In this document: positions 1 to 4,596 of the stretch, in pieces | How the letters are laid out: the number at the start of each line of letters is the position of its first letter | Position numbering within the stretch: position 1 is the stretch's first letter | Assembly (NCBI GenBank): GCA_025363535.1 | Contig: JANYDP010000527.1 | Span: forward strand, 1-5,722 | DNA from: Verrucomicrobiota bacterium | GTDB lineage: Bacteria > Verrucomicrobiota > Verrucomicrobiia > Limisphaerales > CAIQOK01 | Direction of reading: 5' to 3' | DNA length: 5,722 nt | Notes under the pieces: generated by a model | What the model saw: the letters and a program-made list of their open reading frames with translations, nothing else | Database searches by the model: none | Told to the model about the DNA's origin: nothing | Translations under genes and position numbers: made by a program

Positions 1-113
1 GTAAAGATAAACCCGCCGGAGGCAACCTCGGGTATAAAGACGGCCACGTTCAATGGCGCAAATTTCAAGACATGCAAATTCGCACCACCCAAGGCCAATA
101 CTTCTGGTGGTAA
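1..113 (+). CDS. Pseudopilin-like protein, C-terminal end only (DUF1559 / prepilin-type)
   Basis: Only the last 36 codons are present (reading frame from base 3, TAA at 111-113); the start lies outside the window. The visible residues contain GGNLGYKDGH, then VQWRKF, and the protein ends in FWW. This GGN-x-x-Y-x-DGH-x-x-W pattern is typical of the C-terminus of the type II secretion/pilin-like proteins with an N-terminal prepilin cleavage signal that are greatly expanded in Verrucomicrobiota and Planctomycetota. They are expected to be exported and anchored by their N-terminal helix; their functions are mostly unknown. The His of the usual H-x9-DG signature is not at its nominal position (Lys is there), so it is either displaced or lost. 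The frame is supported by the motif and by the hairpin terminator 30 bp downstream. The N-terminal prepilin domain is inferred from the family, not seen. Confidence 0.68.
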   Translation, partial: KDKPAGGNLGYKDGHVQWRKFQDMQIRTTQGQYFWW

Positions 114-142
114 ACCAGATTTTTCGGAGAATTTCAAAACAA

Positions 143-185
143 CAAACGGCGGCGGTCATCACTGACCGCCGCCGTTTGAATTTTG
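143..185 (+). terminator. Rho-independent-type terminator after the pseudopilin gene
   Basis: A perfect 16-bp GC-rich stem (143-158 pairing with 163-178) closes a TCAC loop. It is followed by GAATTTTGT, a short T-rich tail. It lies 30 bp after the pseudopilin stop codon and points the same way, so it most likely ends that transcript. The tail is weaker than a classical U-run, but the stem is unusually long and perfect. It could also stop minus-strand transcripts arriving from icd through the repeats, since the other flank (TTTCAAAACAA) is A-rich on this strand. Confidence 0.8.
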
Positions 186-248
186 TAGAGACACTTCAAA
201 ACAATAATCCAGATCCGATTGAAAATGATTTGCCGCATCGGCCAACCC

Positions 249-295
249 ACAGCGTCTTGGACGGCAGCGGGAAGCGCAGCGCCACGCCGCTTTCG
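249..295. repeat. Composite repeat fragment joining two repeat families
   Basis: The left part, CAGCGTCTTGGAC at 250-262, is identical to 3520-3532, an arm of the palindromic repeat next to pdxJ; over that 15-nt arm the match is 14/15. The right part, CGCCACGCCGCT at 280-291, is identical to 506-517, the outer edge of the double-hairpin repeat. In addition, 282-295 is an imperfect inverted repeat of 337-350 (12/14). The segment therefore looks like a remnant or junction of both families. Its origin is inferred. Confidence 0.5.
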
Positions 296-340
296 CACGC
301 ACGGAAGATTTTAACCGAGGTAATTTTCTCAGCGCTCGAA

Positions 341-401
341 AGCGGTGGGGCGGCAGGCATCCTGCCTGCCGTAGAGCCGGGCTTCCAGCCCGGCGGAAAA
401 A
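341..401 (+). repeat. REP-like double-hairpin repeat, copy 1
   Basis: The 46-nt core at 351-396 holds two adjacent perfect hairpins. Hairpin A is GGCAGGCA (352-359), loop TCC, TGCCTGCC (363-370). Hairpin B is GCCGGGCT (376-383), loop TCC, AGCCCGGC (387-394). Similarity to copy 2 continues outward through AGCGGTGGGG (341-350) and inward to GGAAAAA (395-401). The paired hairpins with constant TCC loops and inverted duplication resemble REP/BIME elements, which in other bacteria are mobilised by REP-associated tyrosine transposases (RAYTs). No such transposase is in the window. There is no T-run after either hairpin, so it is not a standard terminator. Confidence 0.8.
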
Positions 402-456
402 CCGTCCGCACTGCCAGCCGCTTGAAAGTTGCGAAAGCCACAAGAACGTCGTTGCC

Positions 457-517
457 TTTTTCCGGGCGGCTGGAAGCCGCCTTCTACGTCAGGCAAGATG
501 CCTGACGCCACGCCGCT
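457..517 (-). repeat. REP-like double-hairpin repeat, copy 2 (inverted)
   Basis: This is the reverse-complement partner of copy 1, 55 bp away. The core at 462-507 matches copy 1 at 36 of 46 positions. Hairpin B' is GGCGGCT (465-471), loop GGA, AGCCGCC (475-481). Hairpin A' is GTCAGGCA (488-495), loop AGA, TGCCTGAC (499-506). Eight of the ten differences are paired changes that keep a stem intact; the other two are one loop base and one lost terminal pair. The element ends 15 bp from the icd stop codon, so it is probably transcribed as part of the icd 3' untranslated region and could slow exonuclease decay of that mRNA (inference). Confidence 0.8.
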
Positions 518-532
518 CCAACGCCTCGACCC

Positions 533-1849
533 TCACATGTGCGCGATGATGTTGTCGCCGAACTCGCTGCACTTGATCTCCGTACCGCCTTCCATAAGCC
601 GTGCGAAATCGTAGGTGACACGCTTGCTGCCGATCGCGCCGTTCAAGCCTTTGAGGATCGCGTCCGCCGCTTCCGTCCAGCCCAGGTAACGCAGCATCAT
701 CTCGCCGCTCAAGACGACCGAGCCGGGATTGACCACATCCTTGCCCGCATACTTTGGCGCGGTGCCGTGTGTGGCTTCAAAGATGGCGTGGCCGGTGATG
801 TAATTGATGTTGCCGCCGGGCGCGATGCCGATGCCGCCGACTTGGGCGGCGAGCGCGTCGCTTAAATAATCGCCGTTCAAGTTCAGCGTGGCGATGACGT
901 CAAAATCCGTCGGGCGCGTCAGCACCTGCTGCAACGCGATGTCGGCGATGCTGTCCTTGATCACAATGCCCGCGCCGGGTTTGCCTTCGGGAATCTTGCA
1001 CCACGGACCGCCGTCAATTTCCACCGCGCCGAAAAACTCCTTCGCCGTCTGGTAGGCCCAGTCGCGGAAGCCGCCTTCGGTGAACTTCATGATGTTGCCC
1101 TTGTGGACAATCGTGACACTCTTGCGCTTGTTCTTGATCGCGTACGAAATCGCACTGTGGATCAGGCGCACGGTGCCGCTGTAGCTGACGGCCTTGATAC
1201 CGACACCGACTTTCACATCGGTCGGAAAATCTTTTGCGCCGACGGCCTTCCAGAAATCTTCGGCGGCGGGCTGGGTGCCGAAACGGATTTTCTTGAAGTC
1301 TTTCGGAAATTCCTTGGCGATGAAGTCCAAAACTTTTTGCGCCTCGGGCGTACCGCCGGCGTATTCGATGCCCGCGTAAATGTCCTCGGTGTTTTCGCGG
1401 AAGATGGTCATGTCCACCTTCTCGGGATGCTTCACGGGCGACGGCACGCCGGTGAACCATTGCACGGGCCGCAGGCAGACGTAGAGATCGAGCATCTGGC
1501 GGAGCGCGACGTTGAGCGAACGAATGCCGCCGCCGACGGGCGTGGTGAGCGGGCCTTTGATGCCGACGAGGTAATCCTTGAAGGCTTCGACCGTGTCATC
1601 CGGCAACCAGTTGTCGAACTTGTCCTTGGCGGTCTGGCCCGCGAAGACTTCAAACCAAGCGATCTGGCGCTGCCCGCCGTAAGCCTTAGCCACCGCCGCG
1701 TCCAGCACGCGCACGCTCGCGGCCCAGATGTCGGTGCCGGTGCCGTCGCCGCGAATGAACGGGAGGATGGGATTGTTCGGCACGGTGAGTTTGCCGTGGG
1801 CGATGGTGATTTTACCGCCAGCAGGCGGGGTGACGTCTTGGTAGGGCAT
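533..1849 (-). CDS. icd: NADP-dependent isocitrate dehydrogenase
   Basis: This cytoplasmic TCA-cycle enzyme oxidatively decarboxylates isocitrate to 2-oxoglutarate, making NADPH. The 438-aa protein aligns over its full length with E. coli Icd (416 aa). The substrate loop GGGIRSLNVALRQ holds Ser111 (E. coli Ser113, the AceK phosphorylation site), Asn113 and Arg117. Further substrate residues are Arg127 and Arg151 in FRENTEDIYAG, then Tyr158 and Lys250. The metal-binding aspartates are Asp303, Asp327 and Asp331 (LNGDYLSDALAAQ). NADP preference is indicated by Lys366-Tyr367 in HGTAPKYAG and by Tyr413 and Arg417 in VTYDFARL. About 20 extra residues lie near 190-215. The start gives MPYQDVTPPAGGK, collinear with the E. 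coli N-terminus; no Shine-Dalgarno is seen upstream. It is divergent from lpxI. Residue equivalences come from memory of the E. coli sequence. Confidence 0.97.
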   Translation of the reverse strand: MPYQDVTPPAGGKITIAHGKLTVPNNPILPFIRGDGTGTDIWAASVRVLDAAVAKAYGGQRQIAWFEVFAGQTAKDKFDNWLPDDTVEAFKDYLVGIKGPLTTPVGGGIRSLNVALRQMLDLYVCLRPVQWFTGVPSPVKHPEKVDMTIFRENTEDIYAGIEYAGGTPEAQKVLDFIAKEFPKDFKKIRFGTQPAAEDFWKAVGAKDFPTDVKVGVGIKAVSYSGTVRLIHSAISYAIKNKRKSVTIVHKGNIMKFTEGGFRDWAYQTAKEFFGAVEIDGGPWCKIPEGKPGAGIVIKDSIADIALQQVLTRPTDFDVIATLNLNGDYLSDALAAQVGGIGIAPGGNINYITGHAIFEATHGTAPKYAGKDVVNPGSVVLSGEMMLRYLGWTEAADAILKGLNGAIGSKRVTYDFARLMEGGTEIKCSEFGDNIIAHM

Positions 1850-1940
1850 ACAGGATTTATGATTTATGATTTACGATTGCAAAATTGTCCGGCGATTCTA
1901 ATTCAAATTCAGGGAAATCAAGAAAAGAAAAAAAGCCACC
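1850..1940. promoter_or_regulatory. Divergent icd / lpxI promoter region
   Basis: These 91 bp separate two divergently read start codons, so they should hold promoters for both. The AT-rich core ATTCTAAT (1895-1902) reads as a -10-like TCTAAT on the + strand and as TAGAAT on the - strand, each 5/6 to the sigma-70 consensus. That would place the lpxI and icd starts about 30-45 bp downstream. I found no -35 box at good spacing for either, so the promoter call is weak. The same interval holds a heptamer repeat. Neither start codon has a recognisable ribosome binding site; lpxI is preceded by a purine-rich A-tract (AAGAAAAGAAAAAAAG). Confidence 0.3.
1854..1878. repeat. Heptamer tandem repeat (GATTTAT, three copies plus a partial)
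   Basis: GATTTAT occurs at 1854-1860 and 1861-1867, with GATTTAC at 1868-1874, then GATT. It lies just upstream of the icd start codon on its non-coding side, within the presumed icd leader. Copy-number change here could alter leader length or promoter spacing (inference). Confidence 0.75.
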
Positions 1941-2816
1941 ATGATGGCCGTGATTTACAAACCGGCATCGTCCGCGTTAAATAACCGCCCTGTGAAAACA
2001 ACGCCGCTTGAATCCCTCGGCCTCATCGCTGGCAACCGCTCGCTGCCGCTGCTGCTGGCCCGGCAGGCGCGGAGCGGCGGCGTGAAGAAACTGGTGGCCG
2101 TCGCCTTCGAGGGCGAAACCGATCCCGCGCTCGCGCAGCTCGTGGATGACATTGTCTGGCTGCGCGTGGGCCAGCTTTCCAAAATGATTTCCGCGTTCAC
2201 CGACCGGGGCGTCAAGCATTGCGTCATGGTCGGCCAAATCGCTCCGAAAAATCTGTTCGATCTGCGCCCGGATCTCCGCGCGCTGGGCGTGCTGCTGCGG
2301 TTGAAGGAAAAAAACGCCCACACGATTTTCGGCGCGATTGCCGACGAACTCCAGAAGGACGGCGTGGCATTGATCGAGGCCACGCCCTGGCTCCAGCCGC
2401 TCATGCCGGGCGCGGGCTTTCAACTCGGCCGCAAGTTGTCCGACGATCAGCGCGCCGACGTAGAGTTTGGTTTTCGCATCGCGAAGGAAATTTCGCGGCT
2501 GGAAATCGGCCAGATTGTCGTCGTCAAGAACGGCACGGTGCTGGCGGTGGAAGGTTTTGAAGGCACGGACAAATGTCTGGCGCGCGGCGGCGAACTCGCG
2601 GGCAAGGACGGCGGCGCGGTGGCGGTGAAAGTCGCCAAGCCCGGTCACGACCTGCGCTTTGACATTCCGTGCATCGGCCCGCAGACACTGGAAACCTGCG
2701 GCCGCGTGGGAGTTTCCGCCCTCGCGCTGGAATCCGGCCGGACGCTTTTACTCGAACGCGAGGCTTGCGAAGGACTGGCAAATAAAAATAAGCTTTCGCT
2801 GACGACCATCGGATGA
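1941..2816 (+). CDS. lpxI: UDP-2,3-diacylglucosamine pyrophosphatase LpxI
   Basis: LpxI (DUF1009 family) hydrolyses UDP-2,3-diacylglucosamine to lipid X and UMP, the step before LpxB in lipid A synthesis. It replaces LpxH or LpxG in many lineages and acts at the inner face of the cytoplasmic membrane. Family features in the 291-aa product: LGLIAGNRSLP near the N-terminus (26-36), VMVGQIAPKNLF (95-106), the inter-domain stretch SDDQRADVEFGFRIAKEI (167-184), LAVEGFEGTD (201-210) and the C-terminal signature VAKPGHDLRFDIPCIGPQT (231-249), whose acidic residues likely include the catalytic Asp. There is no signal peptide or membrane span. The start is uncertain: ATG 1941, ATG 1944 or GTG 1992 (274 aa); the GTG would put LGLIAGN nine residues in, closer to typical members. 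No other lpx gene is nearby. It probably shares a transcript with the next gene, 43 bp downstream. Confidence 0.93.
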   Translation: MMAVIYKPASSALNNRPVKTTPLESLGLIAGNRSLPLLLARQARSGGVKKLVAVAFEGETDPALAQLVDDIVWLRVGQLSKMISAFTDRGVKHCVMVGQIAPKNLFDLRPDLRALGVLLRLKEKNAHTIFGAIADELQKDGVALIEATPWLQPLMPGAGFQLGRKLSDDQRADVEFGFRIAKEISRLEIGQIVVVKNGTVLAVEGFEGTDKCLARGGELAGKDGGAVAVKVAKPGHDLRFDIPCIGPQTLETCGRVGVSALALESGRTLLLEREACEGLANKNKLSLTTIG

Positions 2817-2859
2817 TTTTCAACCGGAAACCATAACTTAAAACGCAAAACTGATTTAC

Positions 2860-3366
2860 ATGCTGACCTCCCACGAACTTTTCGGCTTCATGTCGCCCGC
2901 CTTGGCCAATGACATCCTGACCTTCACCCTGGAATCCGACAAGGCGACCTACCGCGCCATCCTCAACGGCGTCGCCCAGGCGCGGCACGTCCGCCCGGTT
3001 TTCCTGGAACGCCAGTCAAAACCGCAGCGCCACGCCGCCATGCTTTCCGCGCTGGGCAAGCCGGGGCTGGACCTGCTGGCCGCCAATCTTCTGCGCGCCT
3101 GGCTGGTCAAGAAATACAAGGCCATGCTGATGGATTATCTCAACGCGCTCGAAATCAAAAACGAGGAAGGCGTGGTGGAAGGTTTGCCCGCGAGCGTGGA
3201 CGACGCGAAGCTCAAGGCCGCCGTGGAAATTCTGCTCGGCAAATATCCGCCCGAAGTCGTGGCCGTCTATCTGAACGCGTTCAACGACATGAACGAGGCG
3301 AACTGGCCGAATCTCAAGGCGCTGCTGCAAAGCGATACGCGGCTGCAGTTGGGTGGGCATAGTTGA
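2860..3366 (+). CDS. Conserved-looking helical protein of unknown function
   Basis: I do not recognise a characterised family for this 168-aa protein. It begins MLTSHELFGFMSPALANDIL and is rich in Ala, Leu and Lys, with no cysteine, no signal peptide and no membrane span. Its pattern suggests an all-helical cytoplasmic protein of about seven helices. A basic middle section (RHVRPVFLERQSKPQRH, 42-58) is followed by a long amphipathic stretch (62-100), then a loop (NEEGVVEGLPASVDD) and two further helices with YPPEVVAVYLNAFNDMNEANWP. The codon composition matches its neighbours, and the ATG follows an AT-rich leader with no Shine-Dalgarno. It lies 43 bp after lpxI on the same strand, so co-transcription is likely, but a lipid A role is only a guess. 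The convergent pdxJ and a palindromic repeat follow it. Confidence 0.85.
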   Translation: MLTSHELFGFMSPALANDILTFTLESDKATYRAILNGVAQARHVRPVFLERQSKPQRHAAMLSALGKPGLDLLAANLLRAWLVKKYKAMLMDYLNALEIKNEEGVVEGLPASVDDAKLKAAVEILLGKYPPEVVAVYLNAFNDMNEANWPNLKALLQSDTRLQLGGHS

Positions 3367-3462
3367 GGCAAGGAACAGTCGGACGTAAAGCTGGCGCGGA
3401 CATTTATCCATCAAGCAATGTCACATGCCCATAATCACAATCACCAACCCCGTAAAGCTCCC

Positions 3463-3545
3463 GAGGGCTGGAGCAGTCCAAGACGCTCCGCGCGGTTTCG
3501 GGGCGCTGGAATAGCGCGCCAGCGTCTTGGACTGCGGTAGCCCTC
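3463..3545. repeat. Long palindromic interspersed repeat at the 3' ends of convergent genes
   Basis: GCAGTCCAAGACGCT (3473-3487) is a perfect inverted repeat of AGCGTCTTGGACTGC (3521-3535). After a 3x3 internal loop, an outer 7-bp stem GAGGGCT/AGCCCTC pairs 3463-3469 with 3539-3545. The 33-nt interior has its own small hairpin (GCGCT/AGCGC). The right arm reaches the first base of the pdxJ stop triplet, so the repeat sits immediately at the pdxJ end and 97 bp past the end of the preceding + strand gene. It might limit read-through in both directions, but there is no T-run. One arm recurs at 250-262, which marks it as an interspersed repeat and not a gene-specific terminator. Confidence 0.75.
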
Positions 3546-4294
3546 TACCGCTTTCCCCGCAGCAACGCCAGCATCTCGCGCACGGCCTTGTCCAAACCAA
3601 CAAACACCGCGCGGCTGATGATGCTGTGGCCGATGTTCAATTCCACCAGATGCGGCACGCGACGCATCGCGGGCAGGTTCTCGTAGTTTAAGCCGTGCCC
3701 GGCATTCACTTTCAGCCCCAGCGCGTGGGCTTGTTCCGCGCCGGTAATCAGACGCTCCAGTTCTGTTTCCGCTTTCCGCTTTCCGCTTTCCGCTTTTGAA
3801 AACGCTTCCGCAAACGAGCCAGTGTGCAACTCGATGAATTGCGCGCCGGTGCGGGCCGACGCTTCGATTTGCTTCGCGTCCGGCGCGATGAACAAGCTCA
3901 CTTCGATCCCGGCGTCGCGCATTTTTTTGCACGTCTCCGTCAAAGCTTTTTCATTGGCCACCACGTCGAGGCCGCCTTCCGTTGTCACTTCCTGGCGACG
4001 CTCAGGAACGAGGCAGACGATCTCCGGTTTTAATTTCAATGCGAGCGCCACGATCTCCGGCGTGTTGGCCATTTCCAGATTCAGCCGCGTCTTGACGATC
4101 TCGCGCAGTTTCCAGATGTCGCGATCCTGCATGTGCCGCCGGTCTTCGCGCAGATGTGCGGTGATGCCGTGCGCGCCCGCCGCCTCGCTGATGCGCGCGG
4201 CCTCGACGGGACAGGGTTCACCGGCCAGCCGCCCGCGATACCGAGCTTCGCGCAGGGTCGCGACGTGATCAATGTTGACGCCTAGTTTGAGCAT
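3545..4294 (-). CDS. pdxJ: Pyridoxine 5'-phosphate synthase
   Basis: PdxJ condenses 1-deoxyxylulose 5-phosphate with 3-amino-2-oxopropyl phosphate (the PdxA product) to form pyridoxine 5'-phosphate, the ring-closing step of DXP-dependent vitamin B6 synthesis. It is a cytoplasmic TIM barrel. The 249-aa product matches E. coli PdxJ (243 aa) throughout: LGVNIDHVATLREAR (4-18), ITAHLREDRRH with His47 (44-54), LNLEMA with Glu74, VPERRQEVTTEGGLD (96-110), FIELHTG (153-159), LKVNAGHGL with His200 and ELNIGHSIISRAV (218-230). His47, Glu74 and His200 match the E. coli catalytic residues His45, Glu72 and His193. I chose ATG 4294 because it starts MLKLGVNIDH as in the family; the frame stays open for 41 more codons upstream, but that stretch is unlike PdxJ. 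Residues 168-177 are encoded by a 7-bp tandem repeat and fall in a loop about five residues longer than in E. coli. No Shine-Dalgarno is visible. Confidence 0.97.
   Translation of the reverse strand: MLKLGVNIDHVATLREARYRGRLAGEPCPVEAARISEAAGAHGITAHLREDRRHMQDRDIWKLREIVKTRLNLEMANTPEIVALALKLKPEIVCLVPERRQEVTTEGGLDVVANEKALTETCKKMRDAGIEVSLFIAPDAKQIEASARTGAQFIELHTGSFAEAFSKAESGKRKAETELERLITGAEQAHALGLKVNAGHGLNYENLPAMRRVPHLVELNIGHSIISRAVFVGLDKAVREMLALLRGKR
3766..3793. repeat. Heptamer tandem repeat (TTTCCGC x4) inside pdxJ
   Basis: Four perfect copies of TTTCCGC on the + strand read as GCGGAAA units in the pdxJ coding strand. They encode residues 168-177 (AESGKRKAET), a charged stretch between HTGSFAEAFSK and LERLITG. 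Because 7 is not a multiple of 3, the three reading phases give different residues, and only changes of three copies keep the pdxJ frame. Confidence 0.93.
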
Positions 4295-4317
4295 AATGAA
4301 TAAGGGCCATGCTTCTC

Positions 4318-4475
4318 TGCCAAAGCGCGCGGGGTTTGGCAAATGGAATAAGCACGCCGTTGACTTGATCTCGTTACACCTGAGATCCCACAAGCTTAAA
4401 ACATATTGGCCGGTCAACTCCCAGCCAAAACGATTCAGGCCGGAAACGCTTAAACGTCTCCGGCCTCTTTTTTTA
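4318..4475 (+). ncRNA. Possible small RNA or structured leader (speculative)
   Basis: A rightward intrinsic terminator lies here with no + strand protein gene upstream for over 1 kb, since pdxJ is on the other strand. Three inverted repeats precede it: TGCCAAA/TTTGGCA (4318-4324 with 4335-4341), GATCTC/GAGATC (4367-4372 with 4382-4387), and GTTGAC/GTCAAC (4359-4364 with 4413-4418), the last enclosing the second. GGCCGG at 4408-4413 duplicates the terminator's left arm and could compete for its right arm. I recognise no known RNA family and no convincing promoter (TTGACG at 4275 lacks a good -10). The boundaries are guesses. Confidence 0.2.
4437..4474 (+). terminator. Rho-independent terminator reading rightward
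   Basis: The stem AGGCCGGA (4437-4444) pairs perfectly with TCCGGCCT (4459-4466). Past a 1x1 mismatch, an inner ACG/CGT extends it around the loop CTTAAA. It is followed by C and seven T residues (4468-4474), a textbook U-run for + strand transcription. On the minus strand no T-run follows the hairpin, so it is unlikely to serve a leftward gene. Which transcript it ends is unclear, because no protein gene lies upstream on this strand. Confidence 0.85.
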
Positions 4476-4596
4476 TGTCAATGGCACCCGCACTGAAAAC
4501 TGAAGCGGGGACAAAGCGGCTGGGCGATTTCTGGGTGAGGTGGATGGATAAGATTAAAGTTTGCGTCGCCTCGTCCGAAGCTGTTTTGTGTGGGCT

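Larger units (their letters stand above)
114..532. other. Gene-free interval filled with interspersed repeats
   Basis: No convincing gene lies between the pseudopilin stop and the icd stop. The interval contains one terminator hairpin (143-185), a composite repeat fragment (249-295) and an inverted pair of double-hairpin repeats (341-401 and 457-517). The remaining pieces, 186-248 and 296-340, show nothing I can assign. The short open frames crossing it translate the repeats into peptides such as RLEAAFYVRQDA, which is a repeat artefact and not a protein family. Confidence 0.75.
4295..4596. other. Intergenic region between divergent pdxJ and vanZ-like gene
   Basis: About 300 bp without a convincing protein gene. 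It must hold the pdxJ promoter: the only candidate I see on the minus strand is TTGGCT (complement of 4423-4428) and TATGTT (complement of 4400-4405) with a 17-bp spacer, 4/6 matches each, so weak. The right part, 4475-4596, lies between a terminator and the vanZ-like start and should hold that gene's promoter; I see no clear one. Inverted repeats and a + strand terminator in 4318-4474 are listed separately. Confidence 0.6.

Noticed and set aside
53..505. A 150-codon open frame over the repeat cluster, plus shorter ones on both strands in 159-614
   Set aside because: They translate the double-hairpin repeats into Gly/Pro/Arg-rich peptides (for example GILPAVEPGFQP and RLEAAFYVRQDA), overlap the pseudopilin end and the terminator, and have no protein-like features.
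341..517. The repeat cluster as a CRISPR array or as intrinsic terminators
   Set aside because: The copies are inverted, only two, and without regular spacers. No hairpin is followed by a T-run on its reading strand.
1935..1944. GCCACCATG before lpxI resembles a eukaryotic Kozak sequence
   Set aside because: The surrounding genes are clearly bacterial and the match is short, so it is coincidence.
1103..1984. A 293-codon open frame antisense to icd and crossing into lpxI
   Set aside because: It is the mirror of a GC-rich coding sequence. The icd frame has full-length homology and this one has no recognisable domain; it also overlaps the divergent promoter region.
1977..2648. A 223-codon open frame antisense to lpxI
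   Set aside because: It lies entirely over the LpxI coding sequence, which has clear family motifs; the composition is typical of a shadow frame.
4295..4417. A 41-residue N-terminal extension of PdxJ
   Set aside because: The PdxJ family begins at the LGVNIDH strand within a few residues of the start. The extension has no family similarity and lies in the intergenic region with the inverted repeats.
4272..4496. A 74-codon + strand open frame between pdxJ and the vanZ-like gene
   Set aside because: It runs through the intrinsic terminator and its T-run, begins antisense to the pdxJ start, and resembles no protein. A small RNA fits the region better.
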